DNA of 38,141 nt from Pseudomonadota bacterium (GCA_023458595.1 JAEWYT010000198.1:1-38141), one strand, 5' to 3'; shown: positions 16,273-24,768, counted from the first letter of the stretch. Notes: generated from the letters alone by a model not told the origin. Program-made: numbers and translations.

Positions 16273-17244
16273 CTATTTCCTCTTTCCGGTCCGCTTTGAG
16301 AATTCCGTCTCGCCGCCCGCGGCGAGGGTCTTGGCCTGCGCGATCCAGTCCTCGCGGTCGATCCGCCCCTTGAACTTGAGGTAGCCGTCGACCCACGCGA
16401 CCTCTTCGGGCGACCATTCGGAAATCTGGTCGAAGTGGAAGATGCCGAGCGAATGCAGGAGGCCCTCGATCTTCGGGCCGACCCCCGAGATCTTCTTCAG
16501 GTTGTCGGCCTTGCCCTCGCGCGGTGCCTCGATACCCTTCGGCTTGTGCTCGTCGAAAAGCGTCGCCGACGGCTCGGCCTTCTCCTCCTTGGCGGGAGCG
16601 GCCTTCTCGGCCTTCTTCGGCTCCTTGGCGGGCTTGGCCGCCTTCTTCTCGCCCGTCAACACAGTCGGGCCTCCGAGCGGCGCCGAATAGTGCCGGCCGT
16701 TCTGCGGGCCCGGCGTCGGCTGCTTGCCGGCGGCGAAATCGTCGAGCAGCGCCTGGAAGCTCTCCGGCGTCAGATCCTCGTACGTGTCCTTGAACACCTG
16801 CACCATCGGGGCGTTGACGCAGGCGCCGAGGCACTCGACCTCTTCCCACGAGAAATCGCCGTCGGCGGAGAGCTCGTGGGCGTGCTCGGCGATGCGCGTC
16901 TTGCAGATCGCGATCAGGTCGCCCGCCCCGCGCAGCATGCACGGCGTCGTGCCGCACACCTGGACGTGCGCCTTCCTGCCGACCGGCTGCAGCTGGAACA
17001 TCGTGTAGAAGGTCGCGATCTCGAGCACGCGGATCCTCGGCATGTCGAGCATCTCGGCGACGACGCGGATCGCCGGCTCGGAGACCCAGCCCTCCTGCTC
17101 CTGCGCCTTCCAGAGCAACGGGATCACCGCCGACGCCTGGCGGCCTTCCGGATAGCGCTTGATCGCTTTGTCCGCCCAGGCCTTGTTTTCCGCCGTGAAG
17201 GCGAAGCTTTCGGGCTGCTCGTGCCAGAGACGACGCACAGACAT
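16273..17244 (-). CDS. nuoE: NADH-quinone oxidoreductase subunit E with C-terminal HhH-like extension
   Basis: Thioredoxin-like 2Fe-2S subunit (cluster N1a), cysteines 97, 102, 138 and 142 (VCGTTPC and CLGACVNAP). The core ends near residue 180, but the protein is 323 aa: a Lys/Ala/Glu/Pro-rich linker (about 198-226) leads to a helix-hairpin-helix-like domain (about 247-300, KISGVGPKIEGLLHSLGI). E. coli NuoE is only about 166 aa. Such extended NuoE proteins are, to my knowledge, common in Hyphomicrobiales; the role of the added domain is not known to me. The start codon shares one base with the nuoD stop (TGATG). Confidence 0.96.
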   Translation of the reverse strand: MSVRRLWHEQPESFAFTAENKAWADKAIKRYPEGRQASAVIPLLWKAQEQEGWVSEPAIRVVAEMLDMPRIRVLEIATFYTMFQLQPVGRKAHVQVCGTTPCMLRGAGDLIAICKTRIAEHAHELSADGDFSWEEVECLGACVNAPMVQVFKDTYEDLTPESFQALLDDFAAGKQPTPGPQNGRHYSAPLGGPTVLTGEKKAAKPAKEPKKAEKAAPAKEEKAEPSATLFDEHKPKGIEAPREGKADNLKKISGVGPKIEGLLHSLGIFHFDQISEWSPEEVAWVDGYLKFKGRIDREDWIAQAKTLAAGGETEFSKRTGKRK

Positions 17245-18434
17245 CAGCGATCCACCTCGCCGAACACGATATCGAGGGAGCCGAGGATCGCCGAAACGTC
17301 CGCCAGCATGTGACCACGGCAGATGAAATCCATCGCCTGCAGATGGGCGAAGCCGGGCGCACGGATCTTGCAGCGGTAGGGTCGGTTGGAGCCGTCGGAG
17401 ACGAGATAGACGCCGAACTCGCCCTTCGGCGCCTCGACTGCGGCGTAGACGTCGCCTTCCGGCACCTTGTAGCCCTCGGTATAGAGCTTGAAGTGATGGA
17501 TCAGCGCTTCCATCGAGCGCTTCATCTCGCCGCGCTTGGGCGGCACGATCTTCTGGTCGGTCGAGCTGACCGGCCCCCGCCCGTTCGCCGACTTGAGCTT
17601 CTCCACGCACTGCTTCATGATTCCGGTCGACTGGCGCATCTCCTCCATGCGGATGAGGTAGCGGTCGTAGCAGTCGCCGTTCTTGCCGACCGGGATGTCG
17701 AACTTCATTTCCTCGTAGCACTCGTAGGGCTGCGCCTTGCGCAGGTCCCACGCCGCCCCCGAGCCGCGCACCATCACACCGGAGAAGCCCCAGGCCCACG
17801 CGTCCTCGAGCTTGACGACGCCGATGTCGACGTTGCGTTGCTTGAAGATGCGGTTGTCGGTGAGGAGCCCCTCGATGTCGTCGCACAGGTCGAGGAACGG
17901 GTCGCAGAACGCACCGATGTCGTCGACGAGCTGCTCGGGCAGGTCCTGGTGCACGCCGCCGGGCCGGAAATAGGCCGCATGCATGCGCGCGCCCGATGCC
18001 CGCTCGTAGAAGATCATCAGCTTCTCGCGCGCCTCGAAGCCCCACAGCGGCGGGGTCAGCGCGCCGACGTCCATCGCCTGCGTGGTGACGTTGAGCAGAT
18101 GCGACAGCAGCCGCCCGATCTCCGAATAGAGCACCCGGATGAGCTGCCCGCGCCGCGGCACCTCGATGCCGAGCAGCCGCTCGGCGGCCAGCGCGAAGGC
18201 GTGCTCCTGGTTCATCGGCGCGACGTAGTCGAGCCGGTCGAAATAGGGCACCGCCTGCAGGTAGGTCTTGTATTCGATCAGCTTTTCGGTGCCGCGGTGC
18301 AGCAGGCCGATATGCGGATCGACCCGCTCGACCACCTCGCCGTCGATCTCCAGCACGAGGCGCAGAACGCCGTGCGCCGCCGGGTGCTGCGGCCCGAAAT
18401 TGATCGAGAAGTTGCGGACTTCTGCCTCGGCCAT
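17244..18434 (-). CDS. nuoD: NADH-quinone oxidoreductase subunit D
   Basis: 49-kDa-subunit homologue related to the large subunit of NiFe hydrogenases; forms the quinone site with NuoB. 396 aa with NFGPQHPAAHGVLRLVLE at residues 12-29 (His of the quinone head-group loop), RGTEKLIEYKTYLQAVPYF, and the C-terminal DIVFGEVDR family ending. The hydrogenase Ni-binding cysteines are absent as expected. It starts 7 bases after nuoC as a separate gene, not fused as in E. coli. Confidence 0.98.
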   Translation of the reverse strand: MAEAEVRNFSINFGPQHPAAHGVLRLVLEIDGEVVERVDPHIGLLHRGTEKLIEYKTYLQAVPYFDRLDYVAPMNQEHAFALAAERLLGIEVPRRGQLIRVLYSEIGRLLSHLLNVTTQAMDVGALTPPLWGFEAREKLMIFYERASGARMHAAYFRPGGVHQDLPEQLVDDIGAFCDPFLDLCDDIEGLLTDNRIFKQRNVDIGVVKLEDAWAWGFSGVMVRGSGAAWDLRKAQPYECYEEMKFDIPVGKNGDCYDRYLIRMEEMRQSTGIMKQCVEKLKSANGRGPVSSTDQKIVPPKRGEMKRSMEALIHHFKLYTEGYKVPEGDVYAAVEAPKGEFGVYLVSDGSNRPYRCKIRAPGFAHLQAMDFICRGHMLADVSAILGSLDIVFGEVDR

Positions 18435-18441
18435 GGTCTGT

Positions 18442-19044
18442 CTACTGTTTTGCCTTCTCGTCCCCCGGCAGGACGTACTCGACGCCCTCCCACGGCGACA
18501 GGAAGTCGAAATTGCGGAATTCCTGGTTGAGCCGCACCGGCTCGTAGACGACCCGCTTGGCGAGATCGTCGTAGCGCACCTCGACGAAGCCGGTCAGCGG
18601 GAAGTCCTTCCTGAGCGGATGGCCCTCGAACCCGTAGTCGGTCAGGAGCCGTCGCAGGTCCGGATGGCCGGAGAACAGGATGCCGTAGAGGTCGTAGGCC
18701 TCCCGCTCGAACCAGTCGGCGCCCGGCCAGATCTCGGTGAGGCTCGGCACCGGCGTCGCCTCGTCGGTCGCGACCTTGACGCGGATGCGCTGGTTCTGCC
18801 GCGGCGACAGGAAGTGGTAGACGACGTCGAAGCGCTTCTCGCGCCCCGGCCAGTCGACGCCGCACACGTCGATGATCGAGACGAACTGGCAGCGCGCGTC
18901 GTCGTGCAGGAAACGGGCGGTGTCGAGCAGGCGCTCGGCAGTCACGACGAGCGTCAGACCGCCGTGCGCGACGGTCCAGTCGACGTTCTCTGCCCCTAGC
19001 GCCTGGGAAATGTACTCACCGAGTTCGGTCAGGGCCTCGTCCAT
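18442..19044 (-). CDS. nuoC: NADH-quinone oxidoreductase subunit C
   Basis: 30-kDa-subunit homologue, 200 aa, scaffold of the peripheral arm. The family signature is ERECYDLFGI-like: here WFEREAYDLYGILFSGHPDL at about residues 130-149, followed by RRLLTDYGFEGHPLRKDFP. ATG 19044 gives MDEALTELGEYI; it lies 33 bases after nuoB. Confidence 0.97.
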   Translation of the reverse strand: MDEALTELGEYISQALGAENVDWTVAHGGLTLVVTAERLLDTARFLHDDARCQFVSIIDVCGVDWPGREKRFDVVYHFLSPRQNQRIRVKVATDEATPVPSLTEIWPGADWFEREAYDLYGILFSGHPDLRRLLTDYGFEGHPLRKDFPLTGFVEVRYDDLAKRVVYEPVRLNQEFRNFDFLSPWEGVEYVLPGDEKAKQ

Positions 19045-19077
19045 ACCGCTCCTCTCGGAATGTCGGCCGGTTTCAGG

Positions 19078-19659
19078 TCAGCGCTCGATCGTGCCGGTGC
19101 GCCGGATCTTCTTCTGCAGAAGCAGCACGCCGTAGAGAAGCGCCTCGGCCGTCGGGGGACAGCCCGGTACGTAGACGTCGATCGGGACGATGCGATCACA
19201 GCCCCTGACGACGGAATAGGAATAGTGATAGTAGCCGCCGCCGTTGGCGCAGCTGCCCATCGAGATGACGTAGCGCGGCTCCGGCATCTGGTCGTAGACC
19301 TTGCGCAGCGCGGGGGCCATCTTGTTGGTGAGAGTGCCGGCGACGATCATCACGTCGGACTGGCGCGGGCTCGCGCGCGGGGCGAAGCCGAAGCGCTCGG
19401 CATCGTAGCGCGGCATCGACATCTGCATCATCTCGACCGCGCAGCAGGCGAGCCCGAAGGTCATCCACATCAGCGAGCCGGTCCGCGCCCAGTTGATGAG
19501 CTCATCCGTCGCCGTGACCAGAAAGCCCTTGTCGGCGAGTTCGGCGTTGACTTCGGTGAAGAACGGATCGGCGGCGCCGAGCGGCTTGCCGGTCGCCGGA
19601 TCTAGGATTCCCTTCGGCGACGGTGCGACGAGCGGGCGGTCGTCCTGGATCAATCCCAT
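19078..19659 (-). CDS. nuoB: NADH-quinone oxidoreductase subunit B
   Basis: Carries cluster N2, the last electron carrier before quinone. The 193-aa protein has the tandem cysteines Cys72-Cys73 (GLACCAVEMMQM), Cys137 (SMGSCANGGG) and Cys167 (VPGCPPTAEALLYG). The N-terminal 45 residues are a variable extension. ATG 19659 overlaps the end of nuoA by 10 bases, which supports this start. Confidence 0.97.
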   Translation of the reverse strand: MGLIQDDRPLVAPSPKGILDPATGKPLGAADPFFTEVNAELADKGFLVTATDELINWARTGSLMWMTFGLACCAVEMMQMSMPRYDAERFGFAPRASPRQSDVMIVAGTLTNKMAPALRKVYDQMPEPRYVISMGSCANGGGYYHYSYSVVRGCDRIVPIDVYVPGCPPTAEALLYGVLLLQKKIRRTGTIER

Positions 19660-20015
19660 TCCAGTGCTCCCTTCCGCCACTCGTAGATAAAGCCGATCGT
19701 CAGCACGGCAAGGAAAACCATCATCGACCAGAAACCGAACACGCCGACCTCCTTGAAGGCGACGGCCCAGGGAAACAGGAACGCCACTTCCAGGTCGAAG
19801 ATGATGAACAGGATCGAGACCAGGTAGAACCGCACGTCGAACTTCATCCGCGCGTCGTCGAACGCGTTGAAGCCGCATTCGTAGGCCGAGAGCTTTTCGG
19901 GATCCGGGCTCCGGTAGGCGATCACGAAGGAGGAGACCATCAGGGCCAGCCCGATAACCGCCGAAATCCCGATGAACACGGCGACGGGCAGATAGTCGTG
20001 AAGGATATCCGGCAT
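19650..20015 (-). CDS. nuoA: NADH-quinone oxidoreductase subunit A
   Basis: ND3 homologue, 121 aa, three helices. The quinone-site loop and following helix are visible: YECGFNAFDDARMKFDVRF and FIIFDLEVAFLFPWAVAF, with the conserved Cys and the Asp/Glu pair. First gene of the 14-gene nuo operon; the promoter must lie in 20016-20310. Confidence 0.97.
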   Translation of the reverse strand: MPDILHDYLPVAVFIGISAVIGLALMVSSFVIAYRSPDPEKLSAYECGFNAFDDARMKFDVRFYLVSILFIIFDLEVAFLFPWAVAFKEVGVFGFWSMMVFLAVLTIGFIYEWRKGALEWD

Positions 20016-20310
20016 GTCGCCTCGGTACCGGTTCGGCGCGGACGCTTAAGGTGCACCGCACAAGTCGATTGACGGCGGTAGGCTTAGCTCACGCTCCCGG
20101 CAAGGGCAAGCGCCGGGGAGGACTCGTTTCCACGTTTTTTTGGCGCACGTTTTCTTGGGTGTTGCCGGCATACTATTTCATCCCCCTCGCGTCATGTGTC
20201 AGTATTCGCGCTCGCCGCGATCCGCTGCCGTGCGAATCGGCAGCGCGAAATTGCATTGGAGCCGGCGCCGAGTCGCGGCGTCGAATTGTCGCTATTCGTC
20301 AGGGTCCCGA
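20016..20310. promoter_or_regulatory. divergent intergenic region, nuo operon and lipoprotein promoters
   Basis: This 295-base region separates nuoA (minus) from the lipoprotein gene (plus) and must contain both promoters. I see no convincing consensus pair on either strand. A CCCGGC/GCCGGG inverted repeat lies near 20096-20118 and a T run near 20135. Open frames running into the lipoprotein gene from here look non-coding. Confidence 0.4.
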
Positions 20311-21126
20311 ATGCCGGTTCGAATTGTCCTAGCGTCACTGGCCCTCGCGGGCGTTGCACTCTGCGGCTGCGTCAATACGGAGAGCGCCGGACCGAAGCAG
20401 TCCTACAGCTTCGCCGGCAGACCTGTCGCGGCGGCCGCGGCCGTGCCTCCCCGCGCCAGTTCCGCGAGTTCCTCTGCGGCCGAGAACAAGGCGGCGCCCG
20501 CCCCCGAGGCGGCGGCTCCGCAAGCTGCGGCTGCCGCGGCCGCGGCCGCGGCGCCCCAACCGGTCGCAACCCAGACCCCCGCCCCTCAGACTGCGGCCTC
20601 TCAGACGCCTGCCTCTCAGACCATCGCTTCCCAAACGGCCGAGGCGGAAACGCCGACTGTGGCCGCAGCGGCCGACGGGAGCATCCCCGTCGGTGCGCCG
20701 ATCGTCGAGTTCCGCGCCCGGGTCGGGCCGGACATCATCGGTCACACCTACCTGATCTTCGGCCATCAGGGCGCCGACGGCTCCATCATCGAACCCACCC
20801 AGGTCGGTCTTTATCCCAAGGAGCTTTCCGGCTTCGCCATCGGCGTCGGCGGCATGGCGGAGGCGACGACAGAGCCTGTGGCGCTCGACCTGTCGCTGCC
20901 CCCGAGCGCCGTCTACCGCCGCCAGCTCACAGACGAGGAATACGCGCGCCTGTCGGCCGCCGTCGAGGCCGCCCGCGCCGATCCGCCGACCTGGAACTGG
21001 ACACGCTACAACTGCAACACCTTCGTCGCGGACATGGCCAAGGCCGTCGGCCTGAAGACACCGATGGCATCGACACTGCTCGCCCCGGCGATCTTCATCA
21101 CCCAGCTCAAGGCGCTCAACTCCTGA
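20311..21126 (+). CDS. Ala-rich lipoprotein with possible permuted NlpC/LRAT-like domain
   Basis: A 271-aa protein. Residues 1-20 form a lipoprotein signal ending in LCGC (predicted lipidated Cys20). Residues 36-120 are a low-complexity Ala/Pro/Gln/Thr linker with repeated SQTPA-like units and a run of ten alanines. The C-terminal half (128-271) is folded-looking: GHTYLIFGH (His145, His152), then RYNCNTFVADMAKAVGL (Cys235). A His preceding an Asn-Cys in this spacing resembles circularly permuted papain-fold enzymes (LRAT/NlpC-P60 group), but I cannot confirm the family. ATG 20311 has a modest AGGG upstream and starts exactly at the signal peptide. No clear operon partner; tRNA genes follow on the opposite strand. 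Confidence 0.8.
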   Translation: MPVRIVLASLALAGVALCGCVNTESAGPKQSYSFAGRPVAAAAAVPPRASSASSSAAENKAAPAPEAAAPQAAAAAAAAAAPQPVATQTPAPQTAASQTPASQTIASQTAEAETPTVAAAADGSIPVGAPIVEFRARVGPDIIGHTYLIFGHQGADGSIIEPTQVGLYPKELSGFAIGVGGMAEATTEPVALDLSLPPSAVYRRQLTDEEYARLSAAVEAARADPPTWNWTRYNCNTFVADMAKAVGLKTPMASTLLAPAIFITQLKALNS

Positions 21127-21176
21127 GCGCCCGCAAGCCCGCGGCACTCGGCAGTTCACCCGTTTGTCTGGAAAAG

Positions 21177-21253
<77 letters not shown>

Positions 21254-21293
21254 GAACGCGCGGGGATTTGAACCGCCGCATCAGGATGCATCG

Positions 21294-21321
21294 ACTTAAG
21301 TGACGGCTTGGGTCAAGTCAA
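21294..21321 (-). promoter_or_regulatory. candidate promoter of tRNA-Asp
   Basis: TTGACT (21321-21316) and TTAAGT (21299-21294) on the minus strand, 16 bases apart, placing the start about 35 bases upstream of the mature tRNA-Asp 5' end. The -35 is strong, the -10 weak. Confidence 0.45.
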
Positions 21322-21444
21322 GCGGCCGGCATCGGATTGTGGGCGTTGTCGCCCGCCTTTCGGGCCCCGCGGGCAGAGGCGACACGTGCCCCGGCGACCA
21401 CCTCGCATCGCGGACGGTCCGACACCGTTTCTCCATCGGGGAAA

Positions 21445-21520
21445 TGGTGGGCGGTGAGAGGCTCGAACTCCCGACATCCACGGTGTAAACGTGGCGCTCT
21501 ACCAACTGAGCTAACCGCCC
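21445..21520 (-). tRNA. tRNA-Val (anticodon TAC)
   Basis: The minus strand shows acceptor GGGCGGT/ACCGCCC, D-arm TAGCTCAGTTGGTAGAGC, anticodon stem CCACG/CGTGG with loop TTTACAC (anticodon TAC), T-arm AGTTCGAGCC, discriminator A and encoded CCA. A CCGCACG/CGTGCGG hairpin (21525-21541) lies just upstream in the precursor leader. Confidence 0.96.
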
Positions 21521-21551
21521 TCGGCCGCACGTCTCGTGCGGAACTTCCGGA

Positions 21552-21578
21552 TTTATAGGCCACCCGGCGTCGGTGCAA
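21552..21578 (-). promoter_or_regulatory. candidate promoter of tRNA-Val
   Basis: TTGCAC (21578-21573) and TATAAA (21557-21552) on the minus strand. The -10 is excellent but the spacing is only 15 bases, shorter than usual. Confidence 0.4.
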
Positions 21579-21593
21579 GGCCGCCCGGGAAAT

Positions 21594-21631
21594 CGAAAAG
21601 CCCCGCAACCGGATCGGTACGGGGCTTTTCG
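21594..21631 (-). terminator. intrinsic terminator of hupB
   Basis: Perfect 12-bp inverted repeat CGAAAAGCCCCG / CGGGGCTTTTCG with a 14-base loop, 40 bases after the hupB stop. The T run lies in the stem end, so it could work on either strand. Confidence 0.75.
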
Positions 21632-21670
21632 CAATTCAAGTCGGTGGGCGCCGGGAACGGCGCCGCCGAA

Positions 21671-21943
21671 TTACTTCACGGCGTCTTTGAGGCCCTTGCC
21701 CGCCTTGAACTTCGGCAGCTTGGTCGCAGCGATCTTGATCGGCTCGCCGGTCTTCGGGTTGCGGCCGGTCGAAGCCGCGCGCTTGGCCACGGAAAACGTG
21801 CCAAATCCGGCAATCTTCACTTCATCGCCTTTCTTGAGGGCCCCGGTAATCGCGTCCAGCACGGCATCCACGGCGCCAGCGGCCTGGGCCTTCGGGAGCG
21901 ACGAGTCGTTCGCGACCTTCGCGATGAGATCGGCCTTGTTCAC
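21671..21943 (-). CDS. hupB: DNA-binding protein HU
   Basis: Small basic histone-like dimer that bends DNA and compacts the nucleoid. The 90-aa protein is a full-length HU: MNKADLIAKVA start, GFGTFSVAKRAASTGRNPKTG with the DNA-intercalating arm (RNPKTGEPIKIAA), and a Lys-rich end. The start is GTG at 21943 with AAGGA about nine bases upstream. It lies downstream of lon with its own promoter-like motif and terminator, the usual arrangement of hupB-lon in proteobacteria. Confidence 0.96.
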   Translation of the reverse strand: MNKADLIAKVANDSSLPKAQAAGAVDAVLDAITGALKKGDEVKIAGFGTFSVAKRAASTGRNPKTGEPIKIAATKLPKFKAGKGLKDAVK

Positions 21944-22017
21944 GGTCTTGTCCTTTCGTCCAACGTTTCTCTGTTAGCTTTACCCGGCGAATCGCCGCCT
22001 GTAGGCGAAGTTTACCG

Positions 22018-22047
22018 CTATAACGCCGAGAATTAAGGTGTTGTCGA
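22018..22047 (-). promoter_or_regulatory. candidate hupB promoter
   Basis: TCGACA (22047-22042) and TTATAG (22023-22018) on the minus strand, 18 bases apart, located between the lon terminator and hupB, giving a 5' leader of about 70 bases. Confidence 0.4.
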
Positions 22048-22059
22048 GCGGTCATCTAC

Positions 22060-22091
22060 AAAAAAGAAAACGCCCGCCGACTCGGCGGGCG
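22060..22091 (-). terminator. intrinsic terminator of lon
   Basis: Stem CGCCCGCC / GGCGGGCG (22071-22091) with a 5-base loop, followed on the minus strand by TTTTCTTTTTT (22070-22060). It starts 18 bases after the lon stop and isolates hupB from lon. Confidence 0.9.
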
Positions 22092-22108
22092 CCTTCATAT
22101 CGCTCCGG

Positions 22109-24532
22109 TCAGTGCGCCACAAGCCCCGACTGCGCGTCGTCGGCCACCACCTGGGAGGCCTCCGCGGGCTCGACCCATTCGATGGCTTCGGGTTCGCGGA
22201 CCAGCGCCAGCTTCAGCACCTCTCCCATGCGCGAGACCGGGATGATCTCCAGCCCGCTCTTGAGGTTGTCCGGGATCTCGGCGAGATCCTTGGCGTTGTC
22301 CTCGGGGATGATGACCCGCTTGATGCCGCCCCGCAGAGCCGCCAGGAGCTTCTCCTTCAGGCCCCCGATCGGCAGCACGCGCCCGCGCAGCGTGATCTCG
22401 CCGGTCATCGCCACGTCCTTGCGAACGGGGATTCCCGTCATGATCGACACGATGGCGGTCGCCATCGCCACGCCCGCCGACGGGCCGTCCTTCGGGGTCG
22501 CGCCCTCCGGCACGTGCACGTGGATGTCGCGCTTGTCGAACAGCGGCGGCTCGATGCCGAAGTCGATCGCCCGCGAGCGGACGTAGGCCGCCGCCGCCTG
22601 GATCGATTCCTTCATCACGTCGCGCAGGTTGCCGGTGACGGACATCTTGCCCTTGCCCGGCATCATCACGCCTTCGATGGTCAGAAGCTCGCCGCCGAAC
22701 TCCGTCCAGGCGAGGCCCGTGACCACGCCGACCTGGTCCTCGCGCTCGGCCTCGCCGAAGCGATAGCGCGGCACGCCGAGGAAGTCCTCGAGGTTCTTGG
22801 CGGTGATCTTGATCGACTTCTTCTGGCTGAGGATCAGCTCCTTCACCACCTTGCGGGCGAGCGTCGCCAGTTCCCGCTCGAGGTTGCGCACGCCGGCCTC
22901 CCGCGTGTAGCGGCGGATGACCGTGATGAGCGCCTCGTCGTCGATGGCGAACTCCTTGCCCTTCAGGCCGTGCTCGCGGATCGCCTTCGGGATCAGGTGA
23001 CGGCGCGCGATCTCGACCTTCTCGTCCTCCGTGTAGCCGGCGATACGGATGATCTCCATCCGGTCCATCAGGGCCGGCGGAATGTTCAGCGTATTGGCCG
23101 TCGTCACGAACATCACGTTCGACAGGTCGTAGTCGACCTCGAGGTAGTGGTCGTTGAAGCTCGAGTTCTGCTCGGGATCGAGCACCTCGAGCAGCGCCGC
23201 CGACGGATCGCCGCGGAAGTCGGCGCCCATCTTGTCGATCTCGTCGAGCAGGAACAGCGGATTGACGTGCTTGGCCTTCCGCATCGACTGGATGACCTTG
23301 CCCGGCATCGAGCCGATGTAGGTGCGCCGGTGACCGCGGATCTCCGCCTCGTCACGCACGCCGCCGAGCGACACGCGCACGAATTCGCGGCCCGTCGCCT
23401 TGGCGATGGACTTGCCCAGCGACGTCTTGCCGACGCCGGGCGGTCCGACCAGGCACAGGATCGGTCCGCGCAGCTTGTTGGCGCGCTGCTGAACTGCGAG
23501 ATACTCGACGATGCGGTCCTTGACCTTCTCCAGCCCGAAGTGATCCGTGTCGAGCACGCCCTGGGCGTGCGCCAGATCCTTCTTGATCCGGGACTTCTTG
23601 CCCCACGGGATCGACAGGAGCCAGTCGAGGTAGTTGCGCACCACCGTCGCCTCGGCCGACATGGGGCTCATCTGCTTGAGCTTCTTCAGCTCCGCCAGAG
23701 CCTTTTCGCGGGCCTCCTTCGACAGCTTGGTCTTGTTGATCTTCTCTTCCAGCTCGGAAAGCTCGTCGCGGCCCTCTTCCGAGTCGCCGAGCTCCTTCTG
23801 GATCGCCTTCATCTGCTCGTTCAGGTAGTACTCGCGCTGCGTCTTCTCCATCTGACGCTTGACGCGGCTCCTGATGCGCTTCTCGACCTGCAGGACGCTG
23901 ATCTCGCTCTCCATCAGGCCGAGCACCTGCTCGAGCCGTCCGGTGACGGAGACCGTCTCCAGGATCTGCTGCTTCTCGGGAATCTTGACGGCCAGATGCG
24001 AAGCCACCGTGTCGGCGAGCTTCGAATAGTCGTCGATCTGGGTGACCGCGCCGAGCACCTCGGGCGACACCTTCTTGTTCAGTTTCACGTAGTTGTCGAA
24101 TTCCGACACGACCGAGCGCGCGAGCGCCTCGACCTCGACCGGATCGCCTTCTTCCTCGGCCAGCGCGATGGCTTCGGCCTCGAAATACTCCTCGCGGCCG
24201 CTGAAGGCCGTGATCCGCGCGCGGCTCTGGCCTTCGACCAGCACCTTCACGGTGGAATCCGGCAGCTTCAGGAGCTGCAGCACCGTCGCGATGGTGCCGA
24301 CCTCGTAGATCGCGTCCGTTTCCGGATCGTCGTCGCCGGCGTTCTTCTGGGTCGCCAGCAGAATCGGCCGCTCGGCCCGCATCACTTCCTCGAGCGCGCG
24401 GATGGACTTCTCGCGCCCGACGAAAAGCGGGACGATCATGTGCGGAAAGACAACGATATCGCGCAGGGGAAGGACGGGGTAGATGTCCTGTCCGTCGGGT
24501 GTCCCCGTGGCGCGCGGCTTCTCGTTGGCCAT
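22109..24532 (-). CDS. lon: ATP-dependent protease La
   Basis: AAA+ serine protease that degrades misfolded and regulatory proteins. 807 aa: N-terminal substrate domain (YPVLPLRDIVVFPHM), Walker A GPPGVGKTSLGKSIA, Walker B LFLLDEIDKMG, and the C-terminal proteolytic domain with the dyad Ser685 (KDGPSAGVAMA) and Lys728 (GGLKEKLLAA), spaced as in E. coli Lon. I chose ATG 24532 (MANEKPRA) because the AGAGGA is eight bases upstream of it; a second ATG six bases earlier is too close to that site. A sigma-32-like promoter lies about 150 bases upstream. Confidence 0.98.
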   Translation of the reverse strand: MANEKPRATGTPDGQDIYPVLPLRDIVVFPHMIVPLFVGREKSIRALEEVMRAERPILLATQKNAGDDDPETDAIYEVGTIATVLQLLKLPDSTVKVLVEGQSRARITAFSGREEYFEAEAIALAEEEGDPVEVEALARSVVSEFDNYVKLNKKVSPEVLGAVTQIDDYSKLADTVASHLAVKIPEKQQILETVSVTGRLEQVLGLMESEISVLQVEKRIRSRVKRQMEKTQREYYLNEQMKAIQKELGDSEEGRDELSELEEKINKTKLSKEAREKALAELKKLKQMSPMSAEATVVRNYLDWLLSIPWGKKSRIKKDLAHAQGVLDTDHFGLEKVKDRIVEYLAVQQRANKLRGPILCLVGPPGVGKTSLGKSIAKATGREFVRVSLGGVRDEAEIRGHRRTYIGSMPGKVIQSMRKAKHVNPLFLLDEIDKMGADFRGDPSAALLEVLDPEQNSSFNDHYLEVDYDLSNVMFVTTANTLNIPPALMDRMEIIRIAGYTEDEKVEIARRHLIPKAIREHGLKGKEFAIDDEALITVIRRYTREAGVRNLERELATLARKVVKELILSQKKSIKITAKNLEDFLGVPRYRFGEAEREDQVGVVTGLAWTEFGGELLTIEGVMMPGKGKMSVTGNLRDVMKESIQAAAAYVRSRAIDFGIEPPLFDKRDIHVHVPEGATPKDGPSAGVAMATAIVSIMTGIPVRKDVAMTGEITLRGRVLPIGGLKEKLLAALRGGIKRVIIPEDNAKDLAEIPDNLKSGLEIIPVSRMGEVLKLALVREPEAIEWVEPAEASQVVADDAQSGLVAH

Positions 24533-24685
24533 ATTCATTGTCCTCTCATGTCAGGGGCAGCGCACAGCATTACGCCAGGAGGACGCGCACGGGTTTCCGA
24601 CCGGTCTTCTGTCCGAACTCTGCACCGGACCATCGATGGGCCCGGACCGGTCGACTCGCTTTGCTGCGGTGCCGCAGTAGTTGGT

Positions 24686-24713
24686 CAATAGGTGGCCACG
24701 CACCACAGGCAAG
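24686..24713 (-). promoter_or_regulatory. candidate RpoH (heat-shock) promoter of lon
   Basis: CTTG (24713-24710), exactly 17 bases, then CCTATTG (24692-24686) on the minus strand in the lon-clpX gap. This fits the alphaproteobacterial RpoH pattern CTTG-N17-18-CYTATNT except at the last T, and lon is a classic RpoH target. A CTGCGG/CCGCAG hairpin follows in the leader. Not tested. Confidence 0.5.
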
Positions 24714-24768
24714 TCAAGTGGCGATCCCGGCCCCAGGATATGCCGGGGAACACCGGACCGCCCATCGA

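Noticed and set aside
12769..16299. A plus-strand open frame of 1176 codons opposite nuoG and nuoF
   Set aside because: It is the antisense shadow of two certain genes in GC-rich DNA; composition is His/Arg/Asp-rich and no domain is visible.
20016..20310. TTGCCC-N17-TAAGCC as the nuo promoter
   Set aside because: The -10 matches only two of six bases, so it is no better than chance in this composition.
21258..21285. A T-arm-like GGTTCAAATCC on the minus strand upstream of tRNA-Asp
   Set aside because: Its stem has mismatches and no acceptor, D-arm or anticodon arm surrounds it, so it is at most a relic or chance.
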